NCBI GenBank assembly: GCA_963734085.1
Contig: CAVTFT010000013.1
Coordinates: 124,001 to 188,000, forward strand
Source of the DNA: CAIWHR01 sp963734085
GTDB taxonomy: Bacteria; Pseudomonadota; Gammaproteobacteria; Burkholderiales; Casimicrobiaceae
Direction of reading: 5' to 3'
DNA length: 64,000 nt
The position numbers were made by a program, and so were the translations under genes. A model generated the notes under the pieces. The model saw nothing but the letters and a program-made list of their open reading frames with translations. It had not been told where the DNA came from and searched no databases. Every line of letters starts with the position of its first letter. The stretch's first letter is position 1. Of the stretch, positions 7,666 to 16,249 are shown one piece after another.

Positions 7666-8200
7666 GCGCAAGCTGCGCATCGCGACGGCGTCGCTTGCGG
7701 GCTGCTTCGGCTGCCACATGTCGTTGCTCGACATCGACCTGGCGTTGCTCGACCTCGCGCGGGTGGTCGAGTTCGACCGCTCGCCGCTGACCGACATCAA
7801 GCGCTGCGGCCCGTGCGACGTGGGCCTTGTCGAAGGCGGCGTGTGCAATGCCGAGAACGTCCACGTGCTGCGCGAATTTCGCAAGAACTGCCGGGTCCTC
7901 GTTGCCGTAGGCGCCTGCGCGATCACCGGAGGCGTACCGGCGCTGCGCAACCACCTCGACCTGTGGGACTGCTTCCAGGAGGTCTACCGGTACGAGCCCG
8001 GCACCGCCGGCAGGACGATTCCGAACGATCCCGAGCTGCCGCTGCCGTTCGACCAGGTGCGCCCGATCTACGAGGTCGTGCGCGTCGATTATTACCTGCC
8101 GGGGTGCCCGCCGCCGGCCGCCGCCTTCGCGCAACTCCTGACCGACCTGGTCGCGGGGCGCACACCGCAGCTCGCGCCTGCGCTTATCCGTTACGACTGA
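7658..8200 (+). CDS. hoxY: NAD-reducing hydrogenase small subunit HoxY
   Basis: A 180-residue [NiFe] hydrogenase small subunit of the short, cytoplasmic type: no Tat signal and only the proximal [4Fe-4S] cluster. Ligand cysteines lie in LAGCFGCHMSLLD (residues 15-18), VAVGACAITGG and LPGCPPPA; GPCDVGLVEGG is also typical of HoxY. It passes electrons from the HoxH active site to HoxU/HoxF. ATG at 7658 overlaps the end of hoxU (ATGACTGA), indicating coupling. Length is as expected for group 3d enzymes. Confidence 0.94.
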   Translation: MTERKLRIATASLAGCFGCHMSLLDIDLALLDLARVVEFDRSPLTDIKRCGPCDVGLVEGGVCNAENVHVLREFRKNCRVLVAVGACAITGGVPALRNHLDLWDCFQEVYRYEPGTAGRTIPNDPELPLPFDQVRPIYEVVRVDYYLPGCPPPAAAFAQLLTDLVAGRTPQLAPALIRYD

Positions 8201-8214
8201 TGCCCTCGCCATGA
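8200..8214 (+). other. Bridging micro-ORF, 4 codons, hoxY to hoxH
   Basis: The hoxY stop is TGATG; that ATG opens M-P-S-P and stops with TGA on the hoxH start (ATGA, 8211-8214). It spans the whole 10-base spacer. One of a set of such bridges in the window; short enough that chance is possible for any single case. Confidence 0.3.
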
Positions 8215-9701
8215 CTCAATCGCTAGAGACCGCGCGCACCACCGCCGATCTGCGGCGCGTCGTCATCGACCCGTTGAGCCGCGTCGAGGGCCACGGCAAG
8301 GTGACGCTGCTGCTCGACGGCGAGAATCACGTCGCGCAGGCGCGCCTCCACATCGTCGAGTTTCGCGGCTTCGAAAAATTCGTCCAGGGCCGCCCGTACT
8401 GGGAAGTGCCGATGCTGGTCCAGCGTCTGTGCGGCATCTGCCCGGTCTCGCATCATCTGGCGGCGTCGAAGGCGATGGACATGATCGTCGGTGCGACCGC
8501 ACTGACGCCGACGGCGGAGCGGATGCGCCGCCTTCTCCACTACGGGCAGATCCTGCAGTCGCACGCGCTGCATTTTTTCCATCTCTGTTCGCCCGATCTC
8601 CTGTTCGGGTTCGGCGCGAATCCGAAGGACCGCAACATCTTCGCGGTCGCTGCCGCTTACCCGGATATCGCACGGAAGGGGATTCTGCTGCGCAAGTATG
8701 GCCAGGAAGTGATCCGCGTAACCTCGGGCAAGCGCGTCCATGGCTCGTGCGCGGTGCCGGGCGGGGTCAACAAGCATCTGACGCTTGCGGAGCGCAACTA
8801 CCTGCTCGAGGATATCGAGCAGACCGTGGCGTGGGCGCGCGAGGCCGTCCTGCTCGTGAAGCGTCTGTATATGGAACGAAAGGACACCTATAACGGATTC
8901 GGTGCCTTTCGCTCGTCGTTCCTCTCCCTCGTTCGCGGCGACGGCGCGCTCGACTTCTATCACGGGGGACTGCGGGCACGTGACGAGCGCGGCGCGACGA
9001 TCTTCGACCACGCCGGCTACGAGAGCTACTGGGACTACATCTTCGAGGAGACCAAAAGCTGGTCGTACATGAAGTTCCCGTATTTCACCGCGCTCGGACC
9101 GGAGCGGGGCTGGTATCGCGTCGGACCGCTGGCGCGGGTCAACAACTGCGACTTCATTCCGACGCCCGAAGCGGATGCCGAGCGGATCGCCTTCAAGGCC
9201 TTCGACGGCGGCAATGCAACGCAAGCCAATCTCGCCTATCACTGGGCGCGGATGATTGAAATGCTGTACGCCGCGGAGAGTCTGCGCGAGCTCCTGGGCG
9301 ATCCGGCTCTCCTTGCCGGCGAGCTTCGGGTCGAGGGCACCCCGGCGCTTCGTGGCGTCGGCGTCATCGAAGCGCCGCGCGGCACGCTGATCCATCATTA
9401 TCGCGTCGACGAAAACGACCTGATCGTGCGCGCCAACCTGATCGTGTCGACGACGCACAACAATCAGGCGATGAACGAAGCCGTGCGCCGCGTCGCGCTG
9501 CAGTATCTCGACGGCGTGGAGGTCACCGAGGCGCTTTTGAATCACGTCGAGGTGGCGATCCGCGCCTACGACCCGTGCCTGTCCTGTGCAACGCATGCGC
9601 TGGGGCAGATGCCGCTCGAGGTTGAGATCGTCGACGTCGAGGGGCGGCGGGTGGATGCGCTCGTTCGCGACGCGGACGGGAGCATCCGGCGCGACCGATG
9701 A
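8211..9701 (+). CDS. hoxH: NAD-reducing hydrogenase large subunit HoxH
   Basis: The 496-residue catalytic subunit holding the Ni-Fe(CN)2CO site; H2 oxidation or H+ reduction coupled to NAD(H). The N-terminal nickel ligands are C74 and C77 (RLCGICPVSHH) and the C-terminal pair C456 and C459 (DPCLSCATH). After H462 there are 34 residues, a C-terminal extension that the maturation protease removes once nickel is inserted; the gene for such a protease follows directly. The motifs and short extension fit group 3d. Cytoplasmic, in a HoxFUYH tetramer. The accessory genes hypABCDEF, needed for the cofactor, are not in this window. Confidence 0.96.
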   Translation: MTQSLETARTTADLRRVVIDPLSRVEGHGKVTLLLDGENHVAQARLHIVEFRGFEKFVQGRPYWEVPMLVQRLCGICPVSHHLAASKAMDMIVGATALTPTAERMRRLLHYGQILQSHALHFFHLCSPDLLFGFGANPKDRNIFAVAAAYPDIARKGILLRKYGQEVIRVTSGKRVHGSCAVPGGVNKHLTLAERNYLLEDIEQTVAWAREAVLLVKRLYMERKDTYNGFGAFRSSFLSLVRGDGALDFYHGGLRARDERGATIFDHAGYESYWDYIFEETKSWSYMKFPYFTALGPERGWYRVGPLARVNNCDFIPTPEADAERIAFKAFDGGNATQANLAYHWARMIEMLYAAESLRELLGDPALLAGELRVEGTPALRGVGVIEAPRGTLIHHYRVDENDLIVRANLIVSTTHNNQAMNEAVRRVALQYLDGVEVTEALLNHVEVAIRAYDPCLSCATHALGQMPLEVEIVDVEGRRVDALVRDADGSIRRDR

Positions 9702-9718
9702 GCGGGTTCCGTCGATGA
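9698..9718 (+). other. Bridging micro-ORF, 6 codons, hoxH to protease gene
   Basis: ATG overlapping the hoxH stop (ATGA) opens M-S-G-F-R-R and stops on the ATGA of the next gene. It begins ATGAGC like the longer repeats after hoxF, dapE and ihfB, but without the GC-rich body. Confidence 0.3.
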
Positions 9719-10206
9719 GCAGGATACTAGTCCTTGCATGGGGCAATCCGAGTCGCGGCGACGACGCGCTTGGCCCCTCGTTTGCCGAACGGGCCGAGGC
9801 GCTGCTGCCCGGCGTCCCGCACGCGGTCGAGATCGAGACCGATTTTCAGCTCTCGCCCGAGCATGCGACCGATCTCTTGGGCCGGGACGCCGTGCTGTTC
9901 GTCGACGCGAGCCTCACGGCGCCGCCGCCCTTCGGCTTCGATCGCGTCGTGCCGGCACGCGATCGTACGTGGAGCTCGCACGCGATGAGCCCCGCGGCGT
10001 TGCTCGCAGCCTGCGAAAGCGCGTTCGGGCGACCAGCGCCCGACGCTTTCGTGCTCGCGCTCCGCGGCGAGCGCTTCGACCTCGGTACGCCGATGACGGC
10101 GAGCGCACGCCGGCATCTCGACGCCGCGATCGCGTTCTTCCGCCGCCTGCTCGCCGTGACGTCGACCGACGCCTGGGCGCACATCGTCGCGTCGGCTTCG
10201 CCCTGA
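9715..10206 (+). CDS. hoxW: Hydrogenase maturation protease, HoxW-like
   Basis: A 163-residue member of the HyaD/HybD/HoxW endopeptidase family. The N terminus reads LAWGNPSRGDDALGP, matching the family GN-x-x-RGDDG-x-G signature whose aspartate binds nickel during recognition; a second acidic site is FVDASL near residue 60. It should cut the HoxH C-terminal extension after H462. The ATG at 9715 sits 14 bases after hoxH; upstream in-frame codons lie inside hoxH. The HoxW name rests on position and family, not on a close match I could test. Confidence 0.85.
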   Translation: MSRILVLAWGNPSRGDDALGPSFAERAEALLPGVPHAVEIETDFQLSPEHATDLLGRDAVLFVDASLTAPPPFGFDRVVPARDRTWSSHAMSPAALLAACESAFGRPAPDAFVLALRGERFDLGTPMTASARRHLDAAIAFFRRLLAVTSTDAWAHIVASASP

Positions 10207-10266
10207 GCGCGACGTCCGGGAGCGCGCTACACTTTCCATCGGCAACGCACCGAAGGGAGGTCGAAC

Positions 10267-11169
10267 GTGCCCCGCAAGGAAATCATCGAACGCTTCCGCG
10301 ACTTCATCGAGCCTTATCGAATCGATCGCGGCAAGGGATTCCGCCTCAAGGACTTCGATGCCGGCGATACCGGCGGCCTCGGTTCCGAGCAGAAGCCGCA
10401 GGCGAAGGAACTGCTCGCGCAAGGCGTGGAGTGGCTCGCCGAGGAGCAGGAGAAGCTCTATGCGCAGGATCGCCGCGCGGTCCTCCTCGTCTTCCAGGCG
10501 ATGGACGCCGCGGGCAAGGACAGCACGATCAAGCACGTGATGTCCGGCGTCAATCCGCAGGGCTGCCAGGTGTTTTCGTTCAAGCAGCCCTCGCCCGAAG
10601 AGCTCGATCACGATTTCCTCTGGCGTACGATGCGCTGCCTGCCGGAGCGCGGCCGGATCGGCATTTTCAACCGGTCGTACTACGAGGAAGTCCTTGTCGT
10701 TCGCGTCCATCCGGAGCTTCTGCGAGCGCAGCGACTGCCCGCTCCGCTCGTGACCAGGCACATCTGGGACGAGCGCCTCTCCGACATCGCCGCGTTCGAG
10801 CGCTACCTTGCGCGTAACGGCGTGGTCATCCTCAAGTTCTTCCTCAACGTCTCGCGCAAGGAACAGAAACGGCGATTCCTCGACCGCCTCGACCAGCCGG
10901 AGAAGAACTGGAAGTTCTCGACGGCCGACGTCAAGGAAAGAGGGCACTGGAACGATTACATGAGGGCGTACGACGAAGCGATTCGCGCAACGGCGACAAA
11001 GCACGCGCCGTGGTTCGTCGTTCCGGCCAACAACAAGTGGTATACGCGCCTCGTCGTCGCCGCGGCGATCGTCGACGCGCTGGAACGGCTCGACCTCGCC
11101 TATCCGCAGATCGACGCCGCCAAACGCCGCGAGCTTGCCCGGGCGCGGGCAGCCCTCGTGCGCGAGTGA
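10267..11169 (+). CDS. ppk2: Polyphosphate kinase 2 family protein
   Basis: A 300-residue PPK2-type polyphosphate:nucleotide phosphotransferase. The Walker A-like loop is QAMDAAGKDSTIKH (about residues 78-91), followed by the PPK2 landmarks FNRSYYEE, VTRHIWDERLSDI, KFFLNVSRKEQKRR and RGHWNDYMRAYDEA. The family transfers phosphate between polyphosphate and nucleoside mono- or diphosphates; which nucleotide cannot be read from sequence alone. GTG start with GGGAGG shortly before it (10255-10260). It begins 60 bases after the hydrogenase protease gene and may be a separate unit. Cytoplasmic. Confidence 0.9.
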   Translation: MPRKEIIERFRDFIEPYRIDRGKGFRLKDFDAGDTGGLGSEQKPQAKELLAQGVEWLAEEQEKLYAQDRRAVLLVFQAMDAAGKDSTIKHVMSGVNPQGCQVFSFKQPSPEELDHDFLWRTMRCLPERGRIGIFNRSYYEEVLVVRVHPELLRAQRLPAPLVTRHIWDERLSDIAAFERYLARNGVVILKFFLNVSRKEQKRRFLDRLDQPEKNWKFSTADVKERGHWNDYMRAYDEAIRATATKHAPWFVVPANNKWYTRLVVAAAIVDALERLDLAYPQIDAAKRRELARARAALVRE

Positions 11170-11326
11170 CGCTCGCGGCGGCGAAGGCGCGTGGGCGGGA
11201 ATCGCACATGTGCCTGCGATCGGCGATAATCGGGTCCGGCAGACGTCCGCGGCAACGGTGATCTGCCTCGAGAGACCCGTGTCGGCTTGCAAGGCCGGAT
11301 TGAATCGACGGAAAAGGATCAGGACC

Positions 11327-11773
11327 ATGAGACAGTTCGTGGTGGTGTTGGCGGCTTCGGCCCTTGCTTTGATGGCCGGCGCATGTGCGTCGCCGGGTCC
11401 CGGGCCCGGCGAAATGGAGATTCGCTCCGGAGTCATCGAGCAGATCAATCCGACCGAGGTCAAGACCAATCACGATATGGGCTTGGGCGCGATCCTTGGC
11501 GGTGTCGCGGGGGCGGGCCTGGGCAGTCTCATTGGCGGCGGCACCGGCCGCGAAGTCGCGATCGCTGCCGGCGCGATCGTCGGCGCGGTGGGCGGCAACT
11601 ACGCGCAAAAGCAATATTTCGACAAACCGCAGCCTGCGCAACAGGTGATCGTGCGCCTGAACAGCGGCGTCCTGATCGCGATCACGCAGCCGATCGACAC
11701 GCAGTTGCGGCCCGGGCAGAAAGTGTACGTGCAGGGAAGCGGTCCGGACACGCGCGTCGTGCCGCAGGGTTGA
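11327..11773 (+). CDS. Glycine-zipper outer-membrane lipoprotein, SlyB-like
   Basis: A 148-residue predicted lipoprotein: signal peptide with cysteine at residue 20 (LMAGAC, an atypical but allowed lipobox), then a Gly-rich zipper (GLGAILGGVAGAGLGSLIGG, about residues 50-70) with further GAIVGAVGG, and a C-terminal beta-rich part (QQVIVRLNSGVLIAI). This is the plan of SlyB/PcP/17-kDa antigen proteins, which sit in the outer membrane and help keep the envelope intact under divalent-cation stress. A hairpin at 11855 probably ends the transcript. Confidence 0.85.
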   Translation: MRQFVVVLAASALALMAGACASPGPGPGEMEIRSGVIEQINPTEVKTNHDMGLGAILGGVAGAGLGSLIGGGTGREVAIAAGAIVGAVGGNYAQKQYFDKPQPAQQVIVRLNSGVLIAITQPIDTQLRPGQKVYVQGSGPDTRVVPQG

Positions 11774-11854
11774 CCGCCGCAACGCGGCGCGTACACACGC
11801 GATGCGTATGGGTGCGGCCCGCCCGGGCCGTGCTCCATCGTTGCCGCACCGGGC

Positions 11855-11888
11855 GCCACGCGCTGCGACGGCGCGTGGCTCTTATCTT
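11855..11888 (+). terminator. Probable terminator after the lipoprotein gene
   Basis: Perfect nine-base stem GCCACGCGC (11855-11863) and GCGCGTGGC (11871-11879) with a seven-base loop, followed by TCTTATCTT. The T run is broken, so strength is uncertain. It lies between convergent genes. Confidence 0.55.
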
Positions 11889-11908
11889 GGCGCTTGCCGT
11901 GAAGGCGA

Positions 11909-13585
11909 TCAGTGGCGCGCCGCGAGCCCCTGCGCCCGCAACTCGTCGAGCGAGGCGTTCATCGTCAGCGCCTGCGGGTCGAGCTTGAGATGCAGCAGCG
12001 CGGGCTTGTTCGCTGCCAGCGCGCGCTCGAACGCCGGCGCGAAGTCCGACGTGCACGCGACCGTTTCCGCTGCGGCGCCGTAAGCCCTGGCGAGCGCCGC
12101 GAAATCGGGATTGAGAAGATCCGTGCCGTACACGCGCGCCGGATACGTGCGCTCCTGATGCATCCGGATCGTCCCGTACATGCCGTTGTCGACGACGACG
12201 AAGATGATGCCGAGCCCATACTGGACCGCCGTCGCGAGCTCCTGGCCGTTCATCAGGAAGCAGCCGTCGCCATTCCAGGAGACGACGACGCGCTCCGGAT
12301 GGAGGAGCTTCGCCGCGATGGCCGCAGGCACGCCGTAGCCCATCGCGCCCGAGTAAGGGCCAAGCTGGGTGCGAAAGCGGCGATAACGATAGACGCGCTG
12401 CAGCCACGTCGCGTAGTTGCCCGCACCGTTGGCGAGGATTGCATCGTCCCCCAGTCGCTCATCGAGCCAGCGCACGATCTGCCAAAGGTCGAGTGGGCCG
12501 GGGACCGGCCGCGGCGCCCGCCACGCTTCGTAATCGGCATGCGCGGCGGCCGGCAACGGGCCGGCGTCGAGCCGTGGTTGCGGCCCGCGGTTCATGGCGG
12601 CGAGAAACGCGCCCGGCGTCGCCGCGATTGCGAGCGCAGGCTGATAGACCTGTCCCAGCGCATCGGCCCCCGGATGCACGTGGATCAGCGTCTGCGCCGG
12701 TGCCGGGGCCTCGAGCAGCGTGTACCCCTGCGTCGTGATTTCCCCCATCCGCTCGCCGATCACGACCAAGACATCGGCGTCGCGCAGCCGCGCGGCAAGC
12801 TTCGGATTGATGCCGATGCCGACGTCGCCCGCATAATTGGCGTGGCGGTTGTCGAACAGATGCTGGTGGCGAAAGCTGCAGGCGACCGGCAGCCGATAGG
12901 CTTCGGCGAATGACTGCAGCGCAGTCCAGGCATTCTCGTCCCAGCGGCTGCCGCCGACCAGCGCGAGTGGCCGCCTTGCCCTCGCGAGCAGCTCCTGCGC
13001 CGCAGCGATTTGATTGGCGCCGGGTGACGCCTCCACCGGCTCGACACGGGGCGCGTCGAGGCAACTCGCGCGAGCAGCGAGCATGTCTTCGGGCAACGCG
13101 AGCACGACGGGTCCCGGACGGCCGGACATCGCGGTCCGATAGGCGTGCGCTACGTATTCGGGGATCCGGTCGGCGCGATCGATCTGTGCCGCCCATTTGG
13201 CGACGCTGCCGTACATCCGCCGATAATCGATTTCCTGGAACGCTTCGCGATCGACGAAATCGCTGCCGACCTGTCCGACGAAAACGATCAGTGGCGTCGA
13301 ATCCTGCGCGGCGGTATGGATGCCGATCGCCGCGTTCGACGCGCCGGGGCCGCGCGTAACGAAAGCGATGCCGGGCCGCCCGGTGAGCTTGCCGTATGCC
13401 TCCGCCATGTACGCGGCGCCGCCCTCCTGGCGGCAGACGACGAGCGACAGCGTGTCGCGTGCGCCGTAAAGAGCATCGAGCACCGCGAGATAGCTTTCGC
13501 CCGGAACGCAGAACGCGTGGGACGATTCTTGCGCCAGGAGGTTGGCGACGAGAATTTCGCCGCCGGTTCGGGATGGTGCTGACAC
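11909..13585 (-). CDS. Thiamine diphosphate-dependent enzyme, acetolactate synthase-like
   Basis: A 558-residue member of the ThDP family with the usual three domains: N-terminal Pyr domain with the catalytic glutamate region (VVCRQEGGAAYMAEAYG), a central domain (about 185-330), and the C-terminal PP domain with the Mg-ThDP motif starting NGDGCFLMNGQE and ending VVVDN. The residues resemble acetolactate synthase and benzoylformate decarboxylase types, but there is no regulatory subunit beside it and no substrate clue. GTG at 13585 is used because AGGAGA lies six bases upstream and the upstream extension looks non-homologous. Divergent from the MscS gene across a shared control region. Confidence 0.85.
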   Translation of the reverse strand: MSAPSRTGGEILVANLLAQESSHAFCVPGESYLAVLDALYGARDTLSLVVCRQEGGAAYMAEAYGKLTGRPGIAFVTRGPGASNAAIGIHTAAQDSTPLIVFVGQVGSDFVDREAFQEIDYRRMYGSVAKWAAQIDRADRIPEYVAHAYRTAMSGRPGPVVLALPEDMLAARASCLDAPRVEPVEASPGANQIAAAQELLARARRPLALVGGSRWDENAWTALQSFAEAYRLPVACSFRHQHLFDNRHANYAGDVGIGINPKLAARLRDADVLVVIGERMGEITTQGYTLLEAPAPAQTLIHVHPGADALGQVYQPALAIAATPGAFLAAMNRGPQPRLDAGPLPAAAHADYEAWRAPRPVPGPLDLWQIVRWLDERLGDDAILANGAGNYATWLQRVYRYRRFRTQLGPYSGAMGYGVPAAIAAKLLHPERVVVSWNGDGCFLMNGQELATAVQYGLGIIFVVVDNGMYGTIRMHQERTYPARVYGTDLLNPDFAALARAYGAAAETVACTSDFAPAFERALAANKPALLHLKLDPQALTMNASLDELRAQGLAARH

Positions 13586-13638
13586 GGGTTCTCCTGGACA
13601 AGGCGCTGCCGGCAGCCGCCCGCGCGCAAGGTCCATTC

Positions 13639-13678
13639 TAGGGCCTCTTTCGGTGAGCGCGTGGGGAGGCCCTATAAT
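13639..13678 (+). promoter_or_regulatory. -10 box and inverted repeat in the divergent ThDP enzyme/MscS region
   Basis: TATAAT at 13673-13678 is a perfect -10 hexamer reading towards the MscS gene (start 13717), with a weak -35 region. It is overlapped by an inverted repeat, TAGGGCCTC (13639-13647) and GAGGCCCTA (13666-13674), whose halves flank the spacer and touch the -10 box. This would suit an operator for a dimeric repressor; the regulator is unknown. Confidence 0.5.
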
Positions 13679-13716
13679 CGCCGGCACTCGACCAGGGTCT
13701 TCCCCTCCCGCTCACC

Positions 13717-15231
13717 ATGCCCACGTATCAGCTCATCGTCGACACCGCGCAGTTTACCGCTGCAGGGCTCGCGCTGGCGCTCGTGACGCTCTGGCTGCGA
13801 CGCGACCTCCGCCGCAACATGGTCGCGATGGCGGCGCTGATGGCGATGGGACTCTCCGGGCTCGTCGTGCTGTTCGAGTTTGGAACCGACCTTCACGACG
13901 CCACGCTCGTCCACGTCCTGCGCGAGGCGTTGCTGCTGGTGGTTGCGATCGGCTTCGCGCGGGTCGCCGTGATGTTCGTGTTCCACGCGGTGTTTCACCG
14001 GCTCGCGGTACCGCGAATTCTCGCCGACGTACTGATCGTGGTCGTACTCATCGTCTTCGGCCTCTACCGGATGAACGCCGTCGGCGTCAATCTGGCGAGC
14101 ATCATCACGACCTCGGCGATCGTCTCCGGCGGCATCGCGCTGTCGCTGCGCGAGCCGCTCGAGAACCTGTGGGGCGGCATCGCGCTGCAGCTCGACAACA
14201 CGTGCCGGATCGGCGACTGGATCAAGATGGAAGGCGTGACGGGGCAGGTGGTTGGCATCCGCTGGCGCTGCACGGCCGTGGCGACCAACAACGGCGAGAC
14301 GGTGATCATTCCCAACGTGCAGCTGATGAAGAATCGCGTGACGGTGCTGTCGCGCCGCGGCGACGACCGGATCCACTGGCGGCGCGAGATCGAGTTTTCG
14401 GTGGCCTACGACGTGCCGCCGTCGCGAGTCATCGCCGTCGTCGAGGCGGCGCTCGCGCGGGCGGAAATCCGCAACGTGGCGACGACGCCGCACGCGAGCG
14501 TCATCTGCACCGGGTTCGGCGACAGCGCGATCCACTTTACGGCTCGCTACCGGCTGACCGACCTGCTGCACGACCTGTGGACCGACTCGCAGGTGCGCCT
14601 GCATATCCAGGCGACACTTGCGCGGCATCGCATGGAAGTCCCGTTCCCGCGGCGGGTGCTGATTCGCGGCAAGTCCGCCGACGCGGAAGACCTGCACGAG
14701 CGCGCGATTGCGGCGCGCGACGAAACGCTGGCGCGCATCGAGCTGTTCGCGGCGCTGACGGAGGGTGAACGGCGCGCACTCGCAAGCGAGCTCGCGGATT
14801 ATCCTTACGTCACCGGCGACGTCATCGCACGCCAGGGAGAAGCGGCGGATTCGCTCTACATCCTCGCCCGCGGACGTGTCACCGTATTCGACGACAGCAG
14901 CGGCGGCACCGGTGCGCGCGACCGCCTCGCGACGCTCGAAGCCCCCGCGTATTTCGGCGAAATGGGACTCCTCACCGGCCAGGCGCGCGGCGCGACGATC
15001 GTCGCGCAGAACGAAGTACTGTGCTATCGCCTCGACAAGGCGGGATTCGATGCGATCCTCAAGGCGCGACCGGAGCTGGTCGAGGCGATGTCCCGCGTCG
15101 TGGTCGCACGGCAGGCGGAGAACGACGCACGATTGCAGGCGCTGTCGACCGAGGCGCGCGCGCGGCAGGCGTCGAATCTCACCGCCGAGCTCGTGCGCCG
15201 CATCAGGAAGTTCTTCGCGATCTCCGGGTAG
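13717..15231 (+). CDS. Mechanosensitive channel (MscS family) with C-terminal cyclic-nucleotide domain
   Basis: A 504-residue inner-membrane protein. Residues 1-135 hold about four hydrophobic segments; the last, pore-lining one (ASIITTSAIVSGGIALSL) leads into the MscS beta domain (ENLWGGIALQLDNTCRIGDW) and alpha-beta part up to about 315. After a linker, residues 345-470 form a cNMP-binding fold (IARQGEAADSLYILARGRV, then PAYFGEMGLLTGQARGA), where FGE-x-GLLTG-x-x-R resembles the phosphate-binding cassette. Such channels (bCNG type) are mostly gated by ligand and weakly by tension. Divergent promoter region at 13639; it converges on prmB. Confidence 0.92.
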   Translation: MPTYQLIVDTAQFTAAGLALALVTLWLRRDLRRNMVAMAALMAMGLSGLVVLFEFGTDLHDATLVHVLREALLLVVAIGFARVAVMFVFHAVFHRLAVPRILADVLIVVVLIVFGLYRMNAVGVNLASIITTSAIVSGGIALSLREPLENLWGGIALQLDNTCRIGDWIKMEGVTGQVVGIRWRCTAVATNNGETVIIPNVQLMKNRVTVLSRRGDDRIHWRREIEFSVAYDVPPSRVIAVVEAALARAEIRNVATTPHASVICTGFGDSAIHFTARYRLTDLLHDLWTDSQVRLHIQATLARHRMEVPFPRRVLIRGKSADAEDLHERAIAARDETLARIELFAALTEGERRALASELADYPYVTGDVIARQGEAADSLYILARGRVTVFDDSSGGTGARDRLATLEAPAYFGEMGLLTGQARGATIVAQNEVLCYRLDKAGFDAILKARPELVEAMSRVVVARQAENDARLQALSTEARARQASNLTAELVRRIRKFFAISG

Positions 15232-15260
15232 CCGGCCGCACGGGCTGTGCGGGGACCGCG

Positions 15261-16160
15261 TCAGCGCCCCGCGACCAGGTCCTCGCGTTTCAGCAGGAAC
15301 ACGCTGTCGGGAGAGGCGGCGGTAGAGAGCCACACGAAGGGCAGGCGAGGGAACGCGAGCTCGGCCGCGGCACGGTTGTGGCCGATTTCGACGACCAGCG
15401 TTCCCCCGGGGCTTAAGAATCGCGGTGTCTCCTTCACGATCGTGCGCACCGCGTCGAGGCCGTCGTCGCCGCCGGCCAAAGCCAGCTCCGGTTCGTGGCG
15501 GTACTCCGCGGGCAGCTCTTCCATCGCCATGGCCGTCACATAAGGCGGATTGCTGATGATGAGGTCATAACTTTTCTCCGGCAGGTTCGAGAACAGATCG
15601 GAGCGGATGAGGTTGATCCGATCGGCGAGCCCGTAGTCGGAGACGTTGCGCTGCGCGACGGCAAGTGCGTCGGAGGAAACGTCGACGGCGTCGATATCGG
15701 CTTCCGGATACGAGTGCGCGAGCAGGATCGCGAGACAACCGGAGCCCGTGCAGAGGTCGAGCGCCGACGCCACGCCTTCGGGCTCGCCGACGAACGGCGT
15801 CAGGCTGTCGGGAAGGAGCTCCGCGATGAACGATCGCGGGATGATCACGCGCTCGTCGACGTAGAAGCGGAAATCGCCGAGCCAGGCCTCGTGGGTGAGA
15901 TAGGCGGCGGGCACGCGCTGATCGATCCGGCGCTCGAGGAGCTGCGCGAGCTGCAGCCGCTCGGGTTGCGTGAGCTTCGCGTCGAGAAACGGCTCGAGCC
16001 GGTCCTGCGGCAGATGCAGCGCGTGCAGCAGCAGATAGGCGGCCTCGTCGTAGGCGTTGGTCGTGCCGTGGCCGAAGGCGAGCCTCGTCTCGCCGAAACG
16101 CGTGACAGAGTAGCGCAGCCAGTCGCGCAGCGTTTCGAGATCGTGGGCGGGTGTGCTCAT
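15261..16160 (-). CDS. prmB: 50S ribosomal protein L3 N5-glutamine methyltransferase PrmB
   Basis: A 299-residue class I SAM-dependent methyltransferase of the HemK family. SAM-binding motif ALDLCTGSGCLAI near residue 140, acidic loop DAVDVSSDAL, and the glutamine-methylating signature NPPY (ISNPPYV, near residue 210). The N-terminal helical domain (TRLAFGHGTTNAYDEAAYLLL) and the genetic link to dapE point to PrmB rather than PrmC. It methylates a glutamine of ribosomal protein L3. The ATG at 16160 overlaps the stop of a 29-residue open frame in the repeat upstream (TGATG), so it can be coupled to dapE translation. Confidence 0.92.
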   Translation of the reverse strand: MSTPAHDLETLRDWLRYSVTRFGETRLAFGHGTTNAYDEAAYLLLHALHLPQDRLEPFLDAKLTQPERLQLAQLLERRIDQRVPAAYLTHEAWLGDFRFYVDERVIIPRSFIAELLPDSLTPFVGEPEGVASALDLCTGSGCLAILLAHSYPEADIDAVDVSSDALAVAQRNVSDYGLADRINLIRSDLFSNLPEKSYDLIISNPPYVTAMAMEELPAEYRHEPELALAGGDDGLDAVRTIVKETPRFLSPGGTLVVEIGHNRAAAELAFPRLPFVWLSTAASPDSVFLLKREDLVAGR

Positions 16161-16249
16161 CAGTGTGCCCCCACGCTTGCGGCCGTCGCCGCTGCGCTGC
16201 CCCCCGAGGGGGACCAATTCGCGCCTTCGGGCGGCCGTGCGGCGCTCAT
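16160..16249 (-). repeat. ATGAGC-type repeat carrying a 29-codon bridging ORF, dapE to prmB
   Basis: Begins ATGAGC on the dapE stop codon and encodes 29 residues starting MSAARPPEGANW and ending SVGAH; its TGA overlaps the prmB ATG (TGATG). The first 28 bases nearly match the element after hoxF (6811). It links the two genes without a translation gap. Whether the peptide itself matters is unknown. Confidence 0.6.

Noticed and set aside
11216..11326. GATAAT at about 11224 as a promoter of the lipoprotein gene
   Set aside because: No acceptable -35 box at the right distance; too weak to list.
15236..15252. CCGCAC/GTGCGG hairpin between mscS and prmB as terminator
   Set aside because: The stem is only six bases and no T run follows on either strand.
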